Source of the DNA: Woeseiaceae bacterium
GTDB lineage: Bacteria; Pseudomonadota; Gammaproteobacteria; Steroidobacterales; Woeseiaceae
Assembly: GCA_028280615.1 (NCBI GenBank)
Contig: JANQLK010000034.1
Span: forward strand, 1 to 64,000
DNA length: 64,000 bases
Reading direction: 5' to 3'
Position numbers and translations under genes: made by a program
Shown: positions 36,831-46,093 of the stretch, one piece after another
Layout of the letters: the number at the start of each line of letters is the position of its first letter
How positions within the stretch are numbered: the stretch's first letter is position 1
Notes under the pieces: generated by a model
The model's database searches: none
What the model was told of the DNA's origin: nothing
The model's input: only the letters and a program-made list of their open reading frames with translations

Positions 36831-37592
36831 TCAGCCCGACGGCCGGTCCATCTCATGCAGGCCGCACTCTCGCTTCATGCCGGCAAAGCGCAACTCGTCC
36901 GCGTCGCCAACCTCGTGGATCGAACGCGTGGAATGGTAGTCGCCGATCGACAGGTAGCCGTGCTCCCACAGCGGGTGATACGGCAGATCGTGCTCCTTGA
37001 GATAGCGATGCACCTCGCGATCGCTCCAGTCGGCGATCGGGTGCACCTTGTAGCGACCGTTCACGGCGCTGACGAATGGCGTATCCCGCCGACTGTCGGC
37101 CTGCGAACGGCGCAGGCCCGCGAACCAGGTTCCGACGCCGAGCGATTCGAGCGCCTCGCGCATCGGTTGCACCTTGACCTCGCGGTTGTATGCCTCGAGC
37201 GCGTCTGCGTCCCGGAGCCATCGCTGGCCATGCCGCGCCTCCTGCCAGGCCGCCGACACGGGTGAGCGAAACACCTTGAGGTTCAGGCTCAGCCGGTCCG
37301 TCAGCGCGTCGATGAAGCGGTACGTCTCGGGAAACAGGTAGCCCGTGTCGATCAGCACGACCGGGATGTCCGGCATCTGCCGCGTCAGCATGTGCAGCGA
37401 CAGCGCGGCCTGTGCGCCGAAACTCGAGCTCACGACATGCTGCCCGGGCAGGCAATCGAGCGCGTGGGCCACGCGCTCCTCGGCGCTCAAGCCGGCGAAT
37501 GTCTGGTTCCAGCGGGCGAGATCGTCGTCGTTCGCGGCGGCGCCGATCGTATCGCAGAGACGTTGTTTCACGTCGTTTACACAGGCGGACAT
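36831..37592 (-). CDS. cysH: Phosphoadenylyl-sulfate (PAPS) reductase
   Basis: A 253-residue enzyme that reduces PAPS to sulfite using thioredoxin. FGAQAALSLHMLTRQMPDIPVVLIDTGYLFPETY contains the PP-loop-type nucleotide site (SSSFGAQA), and WFAGLRRSQADSRRD and VHPIADWSDREVHRYLKEHDLPYHPLWEHGYLSIGDYHST are conserved. The catalytic Cys lies in KRECGLHEMD at residue 243. The paired CC and CxxC iron-sulfur motif of APS reductases is absent, so the PAPS type is indicated. Situated 12 bases after cysI and 11 before cysG. Confidence 0.93.
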   Translation of the reverse strand: MSACVNDVKQRLCDTIGAAANDDDLARWNQTFAGLSAEERVAHALDCLPGQHVVSSSFGAQAALSLHMLTRQMPDIPVVLIDTGYLFPETYRFIDALTDRLSLNLKVFRSPVSAAWQEARHGQRWLRDADALEAYNREVKVQPMREALESLGVGTWFAGLRRSQADSRRDTPFVSAVNGRYKVHPIADWSDREVHRYLKEHDLPYHPLWEHGYLSIGDYHSTRSIHEVGDADELRFAGMKRECGLHEMDRPSG

Positions 37593-37604
37593 CGGTCTTC
37601 TCCC

Positions 37605-39260
37605 TCAGGCGGCCTCGAGTTTCCTGTCGACGAAATCCCCGAATCGTTCGCCATCCATGCGTTCGGCGGCGTAGCGGCCGAACCAGCCGTCGAGTTCGGC
37701 GAGGATCGTCGCCTCGCTGCCGTTCTCGAGCGTCAGGCGATTGAGCCGCGTGCCGTCGGCGTTGCCCGCCAGGAACAGCGCGTACTGACCCGGCGCCTTG
37801 CCGACGAGACCGATCTCGGCCGCGTACGGCCGCGCGCAGCCGTTGGGGCATCCCGTAATTCTGAGCGATACGGCCTCGCGCCCGAGTCCGTGCTTGTCGA
37901 GCAATGCATCGACGGCGTCGGTCAGCTCCGGCAGGTAGCGCTCGGCCTCGGCCATCGCGAGGCCGCAGGTCGGCAGGGCGACGCAGGCGAGCGCCTGTTG
38001 CCGCAACGGCGTCACGTCCTGGAGTTTATCGACGCCGTGCTCCGCCAGTATCGCATCGACGGTTTCGACGTCGCCGGCGGCCACGTCGCTGACGATCAGA
38101 TTCTGATTGGCCGTCACGCGAAATCCTCCGAGCCCGCGGCTCGCGACCTCGCGAAGCGCCGAACGCAGCGTGTGCGATTCGCTGTCCTTTACGCGGCCCT
38201 CGGGGATGAACAGCGTCAGGTGCGCGTTGCCGGAGGCGTCGCGCAGCCAGCCGAAGTGATCGCCGCGCGAAACGAACCGGTACGGCGCCTCGGGTTCGAG
38301 GGCGTAGCCCAGCCGTTCTTCGAGCTCCGCCTTGAACCAGTCCACGCCGCGATCGTCGATCGTGTATTTGAGGCGGGCGTGCTTGCGATTGCTGCGGTCG
38401 CCGAAATCGCGTTGCACCTTGACCACGTGCTCCGCCACCTCGGTCACCTGACCGGGCGTGCAAAAACCGATTACGGTCGCGAGCCGCGGGTAGGTCTCGG
38501 GTTCGCCGTGCGTCATGCCCATGCCGCCGCCCACCGAGACGTTGAAACCCGCCAGCGCACCGTTCCTCTCGATCGCGATGAATCCGAGGTCCTGGGTGAA
38601 GATGTCGACGTCGTTCGACGGCGGGATCGCGATGCCGATCTTGAACTTGCGCGGCAGATAGGTGGCGCCGTAGATCGGCTCCTGCTCGCCGCCCGCCACC
38701 TTCTCCCTGTCCAGCCAGATTTCGTGGTAGGCGCGCGTATGCGGTGTCAAATGCGCGCTCAGTGCCATCGCGGACGCATAGACTTCGGTATGCAGCGCCG
38801 ACTGCTCGGGCAACGACGTGCACATGACGTTGCGATTGACGTCGCCGCAGGCGGCGATCGTATCCATGAGCGCGCCGTTGATTGCCTGGATCGTGGGCTT
38901 CAGGTCGCGCTTGATGACGCCGTGCAGCTGAAACGTCTGGCGCGTCGTGAGCCTGAGCGTGTCGTTCGCGTAGCGCGAAGCGATGGCGTCCATGGCGAGC
39001 CATTGCGCCGGCGTGCCGATTCCGCCCGGGAGCCGGACCCGGATCATGAACGAGATCTCGGGCTCGAGCTTCCGCCGGGTTCGCTCCGCGCGCGTTTCCC
39101 GGTCATCCTGCTGGTAGAAACCGTGGAACTTGGACAGCTGGGTATCGTCCTCGGCAAGCCCGCCGCTCGCGCCGTCCTCGAGGCTCTCCGTGAGCGTGCC
39201 GCGCAACAGCCTGCTGTTGGCCTTGATGGCCTCGACGGGGCTCAGGTCGCGATCCGGCAT
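37605..39260 (-). CDS. cysI: Sulfite reductase (NADPH) haemoprotein beta-component
   Basis: A 551-residue subunit that reduces sulfite to sulfide with sirohaem and a 4Fe-4S cluster. Cluster cysteines are seen in ALACVALPTCGLAMAEAERYLP and RITGCPNGCARPY (C-x5-C and C-x3-C pattern). Sirohaem pocket residues lie in RLTTRQTFQLHGV and GDVNRNVMC. Length is typical. It forms with the downstream flavoprotein the NADPH-dependent complex and is encoded 12 bases after cysJ, in the direction cysJ to cysG. The adjacent cysG makes the sirohaem. Confidence 0.95.
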   Translation of the reverse strand: MPDRDLSPVEAIKANSRLLRGTLTESLEDGASGGLAEDDTQLSKFHGFYQQDDRETRAERTRRKLEPEISFMIRVRLPGGIGTPAQWLAMDAIASRYANDTLRLTTRQTFQLHGVIKRDLKPTIQAINGALMDTIAACGDVNRNVMCTSLPEQSALHTEVYASAMALSAHLTPHTRAYHEIWLDREKVAGGEQEPIYGATYLPRKFKIGIAIPPSNDVDIFTQDLGFIAIERNGALAGFNVSVGGGMGMTHGEPETYPRLATVIGFCTPGQVTEVAEHVVKVQRDFGDRSNRKHARLKYTIDDRGVDWFKAELEERLGYALEPEAPYRFVSRGDHFGWLRDASGNAHLTLFIPEGRVKDSESHTLRSALREVASRGLGGFRVTANQNLIVSDVAAGDVETVDAILAEHGVDKLQDVTPLRQQALACVALPTCGLAMAEAERYLPELTDAVDALLDKHGLGREAVSLRITGCPNGCARPYAAEIGLVGKAPGQYALFLAGNADGTRLNRLTLENGSEATILAELDGWFGRYAAERMDGERFGDFVDRKLEAA

Positions 39261-39272
39261 GGCCCCGGGTCC

Positions 39273-41069
39273 TCAGTACACATCGCGCTGGTAGCGCCCG
39301 GCGGCCTTGAGTCCGCTCACGAATTCCGCGGTGCGTTCTTCATCGAGCCCGCCCTCGCGGCTCACGATTCGGTGCAGCGCGGCATCGACATCCACGGCCA
39401 TGCGCTCGGCGTCGCCGCACACGTACAGCTGCGCGCCTTCGCTGAGCCACGCATACACCTCCGCCGATCGCTCGAGCAGACGATCCTGCACGTAAATCTT
39501 CCCGGCCTGGTCGCGCGAGAACGCGACATCGAGATTGCTTAGCAAGCCGTCCTTGCGATAGCGCAGCCATTCGAGCTGGTAGAGAAAGTCGCTCGAGAAA
39601 TTACGATCGCCGAAGAACAGCCAGTTTCGGCCGCCGTGACCGTGCTCGCGGCGGTGCTCGACGAAGGCCCGGTACGGTGCGACGCCCGTGCCGGCACCGA
39701 TCATGATGATTGGCGTGTCGCCGTCGGCCGGCAGGCGAAACCGCTCGTTGGGCTCGACGTAAACGGGCACCCGCTCCGCGCCGCTGGCGAGGAAATTCGA
39801 TGCGCTGCCCCAGTGATCGCGGCCGAACTGTTCGTAGCGCACGACCCCGACCGTGAGGTGCGCCTCATCCGGATTGACGTCCGGAGAACTCGCGATCGAA
39901 TACAGACGCGGCGTCAGTCCCCTGAGCGTATCGACGAACGCCTGCGGCTGCCATTCGATCGGATACTCGGCCAGGAGGTCGGTGAGCTGCCGCGTCGCGA
40001 GGTAATCGGACAGGCTGTCGCGGGAATCGAGTACGTCCTCAAGGACCGGATGCTGCTCGGCCACGCGGTCGAGCACGGGCCGGCTCAGGAGCGTGATTTC
40101 GCGTGCGCTCGTGAGCGCCTCGGCCAGACTCCGCGTCTCGCCGTCGACCTCGACCGTGCTGTCGCCGTCGAGTCCCGCCTGCTCGACGATGACGTCGACG
40201 AGTTCGGGTGGGTTGCTGGGCCTGACGCCGAGCGAGTCGCCGGGCTGGTAGCTCAGATTCGAACCTTCGAGCAGCAGTTCGACGTGGCGGACGTCCTTGC
40301 TCGAACCCGGACCCGTGATTTTCTGACTGGACAGAAGCTCGGCCTCGAACGGACGAGCGCGATCGAAACCTCGCGCGTGGCGCGCGGGATGATCGGTAAT
40401 GATCGCCGATGCCGGCGCAGTTTCGGCGGCCTTGTCGGCAAACCGCTCCGCCCAGTCCGCGGCGGGCTTCTCGTAGTCGAGGTCGCAGTCGGCCCGATCG
40501 ATTACGGCCTTCGCGCCCAGCGCGAGCAGCCGCGCCTCGAAATCGCGACCCACCTGGCAGAAATCGGCGTAGCTGGAGTCGCCCAGCGCGACGATGCCGA
40601 ATTCGAGCTGATCGAGGCTCGGCGCCTTGTCGGAGTTCCAGAAGTCGAAGAATCCCTCGGTCCCCTCGGGCGGTTCGCCGACGCCGTGGGTGGCGAGTAC
40701 GAACACGGCGCGAGTCACCTTGGCCAGTGAACGCGGACGGACCTCGCGCAGGTTACCGACTTCGACGGCGGCGCCGGCGCCGCGCGCGGCATCGGCGAGC
40801 TTAAGGGCCACACGTTCGCTGTTGCCCGTTTCGGTGGCAAAGTAGACGTGCCAGGTCTCGCCCGCCGCCGCGACAGGCGCCGCGTGCGCGACCGTGGCCG
40901 GGTCGTCCGGCATGGCCTGTGCAAGCCCCGCAAGAAAGCCGCTGGACCAGATCAGCTGTTCGCGATCGAGACCGGCGACGGCCGATGTCAGGGCCTTCGC
41001 GGTGTCCTCCGACAGTACCGCCGACAGGGATTGCAGAGATGCCGCCACGTGACGCTCCCGGGTTTGCAC
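39273..41069 (-). CDS. cysJ: Sulfite reductase (NADPH) flavoprotein alpha-component
   Basis: A 598-residue diflavin reductase. The flavodoxin domain (about 70-210) begins WHVYFATETGNSERVALKLADAA and contains FVLATHGVGEPPEGTEGFFDFW, and VALGDSSYADFCQVGRDFEARL. The FAD-binding region shows PRLYSIASSPDVNPDEAHLTV and the NADPH region IIMIGAGTGVAPYRAFVEHRREH. It passes electrons from NADPH through FAD and FMN to CysI. First gene of the four-gene cluster; about 190 bases lie upstream (41070-41259) before the convergent-oriented peptidase end. The first 60 residues resemble the usual CysJ N-terminal extension. Confidence 0.95.
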   Translation of the reverse strand: MQTRERHVAASLQSLSAVLSEDTAKALTSAVAGLDREQLIWSSGFLAGLAQAMPDDPATVAHAAPVAAAGETWHVYFATETGNSERVALKLADAARGAGAAVEVGNLREVRPRSLAKVTRAVFVLATHGVGEPPEGTEGFFDFWNSDKAPSLDQLEFGIVALGDSSYADFCQVGRDFEARLLALGAKAVIDRADCDLDYEKPAADWAERFADKAAETAPASAIITDHPARHARGFDRARPFEAELLSSQKITGPGSSKDVRHVELLLEGSNLSYQPGDSLGVRPSNPPELVDVIVEQAGLDGDSTVEVDGETRSLAEALTSAREITLLSRPVLDRVAEQHPVLEDVLDSRDSLSDYLATRQLTDLLAEYPIEWQPQAFVDTLRGLTPRLYSIASSPDVNPDEAHLTVGVVRYEQFGRDHWGSASNFLASGAERVPVYVEPNERFRLPADGDTPIIMIGAGTGVAPYRAFVEHRREHGHGGRNWLFFGDRNFSSDFLYQLEWLRYRKDGLLSNLDVAFSRDQAGKIYVQDRLLERSAEVYAWLSEGAQLYVCGDAERMAVDVDAALHRIVSREGGLDEERTAEFVSGLKAAGRYQRDVY

Positions 41070-41259
41070 GGAATTGATCGAGCGCCTGACGCTACCGGTT
41101 ACGCGGCAGACTGGGAACGACGCATAAATTATGGCCGCCTAACCTGCGCTAATAACGATGCGCAGGCGAGGCTTTCCTACCCATCGAAGGAGCGACGGGC
41201 AGTGCGACTTCGGTCGCGGATCGTAGGAGCGGCAGCTTGTCCTTTACGAGAAAACCCGA

Positions 41260-42654
41260 TCAGTCGCCGGCCAGGCTCCTCAATAGGATGCTCCAGTGGT
41301 CGAGCGCATCGTAGAACGCCTTGATCGGCACGCGCTCGTTGAGACCGTGTGCGAAAACCTCGTCGGGGTTCATGAAGATACCGCCGGCGCCCCAGGTCGG
41401 AATGCCGGCGCTGCGGAAGTGCATGCCATCCGTGCCGCCCGACGACATGTATGGCAGCAGCCGGATCTCCGGATAGCGCGGATGCACGGCGTCGCTGAGC
41501 GCGGCGCGGACCTCCTCGCGCAGCTCCGACACCGGACTTTCGGTGGGCTCGTAGATCGATTTGAACTCGATGGCATCGTTGCCGACGACCTCGCGCAGCG
41601 TCGCCTCGATGTCGGCCACGGACACGCCCGGGAAGATCCGGCAGTTGACGGTCGCCGTCGCCGATTGCGGCAGTGCGTTCTCGGCGTGCCCCGCGCGCAG
41701 CATCGTGACGACGCAGGTCGTGCGGGTCGCGCCGACATAGGACGACTCCGCGGACAGCCGCTCGGCAGCCTCCTGATCGTCAGGGTTGGCCGCGAAACGG
41801 ATCATCGCATCGCCTAACTCGCCACCCATCTGGTGTCCGGTTTCCTCGAAATACTCGAGCGTCGTGTCATTCCAGCGCACCGGAAACCTGTGCGCCCGAA
41901 TCTTCTGGATCGCATCGGCCAGATCGTAGATCGCGTTGTCGGGGCGCGGCCGCGAGCTGTGCCCGCCCGGATTGTAGGCCGTGATTTCCCAGGTCGCGTA
42001 GGTCTTCTCGGCCGCCTGGACCAGGTAGGTCAGCGCGTCGCCACGCGCGGTGAGCGCACCGCCGCCCGAATCGGAGTTCAGCGCAAACTCGGCCTCGGCG
42101 AGGTCCGGACGGTCGTAGGCGAGCAGGCGCGTGCTGACCATGCCGCTTTCCTCGTCACCCGAGAACGCAATGATCAGGTCGCGATTCGGGACGAAGCCTT
42201 CCTTCTTGAGCCGGATGAACGTGGACGTGACCTGCGCGATGCCGAACTTGTTGTCGATCGTGCCGCGGGCATAGAAATACGTGTCGTCGCTCGTGAGCTC
42301 GAACGGCGGACGCTCCCAGTCCTCGGGGCGCGCCTCGACGACGTCCATGTGACCGAGAATCAGTATCGGCCGCTTGCCCGACGAGCCGTCGCCGCGGTAA
42401 CGCGCGATCAACACGGCCTCGGTACCGACCGGGACCACCTCGACATCGTCTTCGTCGAGTCCCGCGGCGATCAGCTCATCGGCAAGGTAACGGGCAAGCT
42501 TCGGCACATTGCCGAGTTTTTTCGACGACTCGATTTCGACAATGGTCTTGTAGATCTCGAACGTCTTCTTCGCGTGCGGCGAATTGCGATCGGGCGCTGC
42601 GATTGCGGCAATCGGCAGCAGGAGAAGCAGGAAGCACAGGCGGATCGTTGTCAT
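41260..42654 (-). CDS. Secreted M20/M25/M40 family metallopeptidase
   Basis: A 464-residue exported enzyme, signal peptide MTTIRLCFLLLLLPIAAIA. Metal motifs: ILGHMDVVEA (HxD), YFYARGTIDNKFGIAQ (bridging Asp), FSGDEESGMVSTRLL (catalytic Glu pair), and late SSGGTDGMHFRSAGIPTWGAGGIFM with the distal His. It removes terminal amino acids or acyl groups from peptides in the periplasm or medium. An in-frame upstream extension to 42900 is uncredible because it would precede the signal. Ordinary length for CPG2/PepV-like M20. Confidence 0.92.
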   Translation of the reverse strand: MTTIRLCFLLLLLPIAAIAAPDRNSPHAKKTFEIYKTIVEIESSKKLGNVPKLARYLADELIAAGLDEDDVEVVPVGTEAVLIARYRGDGSSGKRPILILGHMDVVEARPEDWERPPFELTSDDTYFYARGTIDNKFGIAQVTSTFIRLKKEGFVPNRDLIIAFSGDEESGMVSTRLLAYDRPDLAEAEFALNSDSGGGALTARGDALTYLVQAAEKTYATWEITAYNPGGHSSRPRPDNAIYDLADAIQKIRAHRFPVRWNDTTLEYFEETGHQMGGELGDAMIRFAANPDDQEAAERLSAESSYVGATRTTCVVTMLRAGHAENALPQSATATVNCRIFPGVSVADIEATLREVVGNDAIEFKSIYEPTESPVSELREEVRAALSDAVHPRYPEIRLLPYMSSGGTDGMHFRSAGIPTWGAGGIFMNPDEVFAHGLNERVPIKAFYDALDHWSILLRSLAGD

Positions 42655-42748
42655 TGCGCACTCTTGTTGTTGTCGGCGGCCGGGTAACGGCTCGGACGCC
42701 GGGTCAGGAAGAGCCGGCATGCTGCCACAATTGCTCGTCGTTTGCCGC

Positions 42749-43015
42749 TCAGCGCAGCTGGCTGTCCTTGCTGCCGCGCCGGTTGTAGCCGGCCGACGCC
42801 TTGACGTGCTTGTCGAGCTCGGCCTGGCAGTCGACGCAATGGCGGACGCCCGGTACGGCCTGCCGGCGCGCCTCGGGTATGGCTCCGCCGCATTCCTCAC
42901 AGTGTGTCAGGCTCTTGCCTTTGGGCATCTGGTCGCGCGCATGGCGGATCCCGTCCTCGATCGTCGCATCGATCTGATCCTGCACCGCGCCGTCTTTCGC
43001 GAATCCACCGGCCAC
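42749..43015 (-). CDS. DksA/TraR family C4 zinc-finger protein (YbiI-type)
   Basis: An 88-residue protein starting at a GTG preceded by GGGGAG. Sequence GGFAKDGAVQDQIDATIEDGIRHARDQMPKGKSLTHCEECGGAIPEARRQAVPG then VRHCVDCQAELDKHVKASAGYNRRGSKDSQLR follows YbiI almost end to end, including CEECG-x(15)-CVDC and the terminal YNRRGSKDSQLR. A longer ORF from 43150 exists, but the GTG gives the canonical length. Such proteins bind RNA polymerase near the secondary channel or act as regulators; role of YbiI is undefined. Confidence 0.85.
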   Translation of the reverse strand: MAGGFAKDGAVQDQIDATIEDGIRHARDQMPKGKSLTHCEECGGAIPEARRQAVPGVRHCVDCQAELDKHVKASAGYNRRGSKDSQLR

Positions 43016-43094
43016 TGTGTCAAACTCCCCATGGATAGAAAAACCACTATAGGCGTTTCCACTGCCCGTAAGAAGGGTTACGTGCGCTGCGGTT

Positions 43095-43322
43095 TCAACG
43101 TTCGCGGAGCGCCGCCACGCCCGCGTAGGTCGATACGCCGTAAGGCACACAGTAGGTCAACACGATGCGCCACCACTGGGCGAAGTCGAACCGTCCCGTG
43201 ACGAACAGGTCACCGTAGTTGATCAGCGTAAGGAGTGTGCCGACGATCACGGCGACTTTCGCGCTCCGCCGAACGACGTCGGAGCGCAGCGCGAGCTCGA
43301 ACCACTGCCGCGTTGGATTCAT
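43095..43322 (-). CDS. NrtS-like nitrate/nitrite transporter family small membrane protein
   Basis: A 75-residue protein from ATG at 43322 with two hydrophobic helices: SAKVAVIVGTLLTLINYGDLFV and WWRIVLTYCVPYGVSTYAGVAAL. LTLINYGD and TYCVPYGVSTYA match the small NrtS family, members of which contribute to nitrate/nitrite uptake, possibly as oligomers. No other nitrate gene is near in this window, so the transport assignment is by family only. Confidence 0.75.
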   Translation of the reverse strand: MNPTRQWFELALRSDVVRRSAKVAVIVGTLLTLINYGDLFVTGRFDFAQWWRIVLTYCVPYGVSTYAGVAALRER

Positions 43323-43458
43323 GCGCCCGCCACGGCAGGTCGCCATGGGCGAGCGCGGCGACCCTTCATAGTCGAAATTTTCGAAGGCGCAACCAAATCC
43401 GTCCCGTCTCTGTATACTTTCTTACAGCGAACGATACCGAATTGGAGTACCCGTTTTC

Positions 43459-43917
43459 ATGTTCAAAAAGCTCTACGAGGACATCTACAGCCGTATCTCG
43501 GCCGAGGACATCGAGGCGGATCGCCGCGATGCGGCCATTCGCATGGCCACCGCCGTGCTCATGGTGGATGTCGCGTTGATCGATTCACCGTTCAGGGAAA
43601 CCGAGTTCGACCGCATGCTCAAACTCTTGAGTGACCACTTCGGGCTCAGCACCCAGGATGCCGCCGAGCTCATCAACGCCGCGAACGCGCAGGCGGACAA
43701 GCAGACCTCGGTTCGTAAGCTGATCGCGTTTCTCGACGAACAGCTCGATCAGGCCGAGAAGGCCCGGGTCATCGAACTGCTGTGGTCGGTCGCCTACGCC
43801 GATCACAGGCTCGACAGGTACGAGGACTCGCTGGTGCTCAAGGTCGGCGCGCTGTTGAACGTCGGCCAGGAACGGGTCATGGATCTCAAGCAGGCGGCCG
43901 CCGCGGCCGCGGGCTGA
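43459..43917 (+). CDS. TerB-family tellurite-resistance-like protein
   Basis: A 152-residue all-helical protein: IRMATAVLMVDVALIDSPFRETEFDRMLKLLSDHFGLS, then VIELLWSVAYADHRLDRYEDSLVLKVGALLNV. These are the two metal-contacting segments of TerB, with acidic residues D/E at the usual positions (D-x-A and YADHRLDRYED). Cytosolic. Function is generally unknown outside ter operons; no other ter gene is nearby. The stop lies 16 bases before the next gene's GTG on the same strand. Confidence 0.85.
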   Translation: MFKKLYEDIYSRISAEDIEADRRDAAIRMATAVLMVDVALIDSPFRETEFDRMLKLLSDHFGLSTQDAAELINAANAQADKQTSVRKLIAFLDEQLDQAEKARVIELLWSVAYADHRLDRYEDSLVLKVGALLNVGQERVMDLKQAAAAAAG

Positions 43918-43933
43918 CAAGTTCCCGCGACGC

Positions 43934-44800
43934 GTGACGAAGCGGCTGCGCATCGGCGGCGTTCCCGAGCATTTCAACCTGCCCTGGAAACAGGCTATCG
44001 ATGCCGGCGCGTTCGAGGCGCTCGGAATCGACGTCACGTTTACAGACTACCCGGGCGGCACCGGCGCCATGATTGCGGCGCTCGCGGCCGGTGAGCTGGA
44101 TGCGGCGCTGCTGCTTACCGAGGGAGCGGTCGCCGACATTCTCAACGGCAGTAACAACCGGCTCGTTTCGGTGTACGTCGACTCGCCGCTGATCTGGGGA
44201 ATCCATGTCGCGGCCCGCGGCGTGATCCGGAACGTGACGGACATCGAGGGCAAGACCTACGCGATCAGCCGCCACGGCTCGGGCTCGCACCTGATTGCGA
44301 TCGTCGATGCGGCGGAGCGTGGATTCCGAACGGCTGACATGAGTTTCGAGATCGTGGGCTCGCTAGACGGCGCCCGGCAGGCGCTCGCGAACGGAACGGC
44401 CGATGTGTTCCTTTGGGAGAAACACATGACCCAGCCGCTCGTCGATGCCGGCGAGTTCCGGCGCGTCGGCGAGCGGGTCGTGCCGTGGCCTGCATTCGTG
44501 GTTTCGGCGCGCCGCGACTACATTGCCGAACACACGAATACGCTGAACGCGGCTCTTGACGTCGCGCGGGACTTCGCGCAGCGTCTCAAGAGCGGCGACG
44601 GCTCGGCGGCACTGATCAGCAAGAGCTACGAGATCGAACTGACCGACGCACAATCCTGGCTCGAGGACGTGCGCTGGTCGAGTGACGCCCGGCGACCCGA
44701 CGAGGCCCTCGAGCGCGTGGTTGCCGCCCTGCGCGCGCAGGGCGTGGTATCCGCGACTGCACCGCTCGAGCTCGCAGCAATGCTGTGGATGCAAGCGTGA
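43934..44800 (+). CDS. NMT1/THI5-like substrate-binding-domain protein lacking a signal peptide
   Basis: A 288-residue type-2 periplasmic-binding fold: LRIGGVPEHFNLPWKQAIDAGAFEALGIDVTFTDYPGGTGAMIAALAAGELDAALLLTEGAV, then GKTYAISRHGSGSHLIAIVDAAERGF and ALANGTADVFLWEKHMTQPLVDAGEFRRVGE. This resembles ABC-type NitT/TauT or thiamine-precursor binding proteins. The GTG start (43934) is directly followed by basic residues and the fold, with no signal peptide, and no permease or ATPase gene adjoins. So it may act in the cytosol (as THI5-like enzymes do) or bind a ligand for regulation. Confidence 0.78.
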   Translation: MTKRLRIGGVPEHFNLPWKQAIDAGAFEALGIDVTFTDYPGGTGAMIAALAAGELDAALLLTEGAVADILNGSNNRLVSVYVDSPLIWGIHVAARGVIRNVTDIEGKTYAISRHGSGSHLIAIVDAAERGFRTADMSFEIVGSLDGARQALANGTADVFLWEKHMTQPLVDAGEFRRVGERVVPWPAFVVSARRDYIAEHTNTLNAALDVARDFAQRLKSGDGSAALISKSYEIELTDAQSWLEDVRWSSDARRPDEALERVVAALRAQGVVSATAPLELAAMLWMQA

Positions 44801-44855
44801 TGGCCAGTACTTGCATCGCGCGCAATGCCGGGTTCGGCACTCGCGCTTGCGGAAG

Positions 44856-46046
44856 TCAGCGATCGCGTTCGCCGAACCCCGAGCGCAGCACGTCCCAGCA
44901 CGCACCCAGGGTGTGATAGTCGCATTTTCCGCCGGCCGTCGACTTCTGGTCCGACGTCTTCCGGTTGTCGCGCGTGAGTACCCGGTACCAGGCGCCGTGC
45001 TCGTGGTCGATCATGTGTCGCCACGCGTACTGCCAGATGCGGTCGTACCAGTCGGCATAGCGGTTTTCGCCGGTCTTGCCGGCGAGGCGCGCGGCGGCTG
45101 CGAAGGATTCCGCCTGCACCCAGAAATACTTGTCGGCATCGCAGATTGTCCCGTCCGGGCCGAAGCCGTACAGGATGCCGCCGTGTTCGCTGTCCCAGGC
45201 GGACTCGAGTGCCCGATCGAACAGCTCGCGAGCACGAGTGAGCATCCACGACTCGGGACGATGCTCGCACAGCGTGAGCAGCAGCTTGGCCCACTCGGTC
45301 TGGTGGCCGGGCTGAAATCCCCAGGGCCGGTAAAGGTTTTTTGGATCGTCCCTGTTGTATTCCCAGTCAATCTCGAGGTCCGGCGTGAAATGCTCCCAGA
45401 TCAACCCATCGGCCTTGCCGGCGAGCCTGACGGTCACGAGCTTCGCGAGATCGTAGGCGCGGTCGAGGAACCTGGCGTCGCCCGTCGCCTCGAACGCTTC
45501 GATCAGCGCCTCGCAGCTGTGCATATTGGCATTCTGCCCGCGATAGGGGCTCACTTCGGACCAGTCGGGCGAGGCCTCGTCGGCGTACAGCCCGTTCGCA
45601 CGGTCCCATAGACGCAGCTCCATGATGTCCGCGGCACGCTCGACATCCTCGCGCGCGCCCGCGAGTCCGGCCTTTGTTGCGGCCGCGGACGCCAGCATGA
45701 CAAACGCCAGGCCATAGCAGTGGTTGGTCCGGTCGGCGGCGCGGCCGTCGGCGAGCGTCCAGTTGTAGCCTTGCCGCGCCGGGTCCCAGTGCTGCTCGCG
45801 CAGGAACGTGAGTCCGTGCCGGGCGAGCTGCAAATAGCCCTGATCGCCGAAAAGCTCATACGCCCGGCAGTAGTTGACCAGCATCCGGCAGCTGCTGACC
45901 AGGTGCCGATCGCCCGGGCTGAAGACTGAGCCGTCGTCCTTGAAGTTCTGGAAAAACCCGCCCGCCGGGTCGACGACGTTGGGTGCGTAGAAGTCCAGTA
46001 TCGACTTGACGTGCTCGCGCAGGAAACCGTGGCCGCGGAAGTCCAT
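44856..46046 (-). CDS. AGE-family sugar isomerase/epimerase (mannose isomerase or N-acylglucosamine 2-epimerase-like)
   Basis: A 396-residue (alpha/alpha)6-barrel enzyme from ATG at 46046. Family residues: RHLVSSCRMLVNYCRAYELFGD, QNANMHSCEALIEAFEATGDARFLD, QPGHQTEWAKLLLTLCEHRPESW, EHGAWYRVLTRDN. Arg, His and Glu residues in these motifs form the active site of mannose isomerase, cellobiose 2-epimerase and sulfoquinovose isomerase YihS. In the context of a GH63-like hydrolase and glycerate kinase, interconverting mannose and fructose (or glucose) is a plausible role. It is the last gene of the operon, 47 bases after the hydrolase. Specific substrate needs testing. Confidence 0.87.
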   Translation of the reverse strand: MDFRGHGFLREHVKSILDFYAPNVVDPAGGFFQNFKDDGSVFSPGDRHLVSSCRMLVNYCRAYELFGDQGYLQLARHGLTFLREQHWDPARQGYNWTLADGRAADRTNHCYGLAFVMLASAAATKAGLAGAREDVERAADIMELRLWDRANGLYADEASPDWSEVSPYRGQNANMHSCEALIEAFEATGDARFLDRAYDLAKLVTVRLAGKADGLIWEHFTPDLEIDWEYNRDDPKNLYRPWGFQPGHQTEWAKLLLTLCEHRPESWMLTRARELFDRALESAWDSEHGGILYGFGPDGTICDADKYFWVQAESFAAAARLAGKTGENRYADWYDRIWQYAWRHMIDHEHGAWYRVLTRDNRKTSDQKSTAGGKCDYHTLGACWDVLRSGFGERDR

Positions 46047-46093
46047 CGCTACAGGCTTCCGTGGGCGGCCGATGGGACGAGGCGCTTCATGCC

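Noticed and set aside
41161..41250. REP-like GTAGGAGCGGC stretch after the M20 peptidase
   Set aside because: Similar to known Pseudomonas-type REP sequences, but only one short piece is visible with no second copy or stable hairpin in the window.
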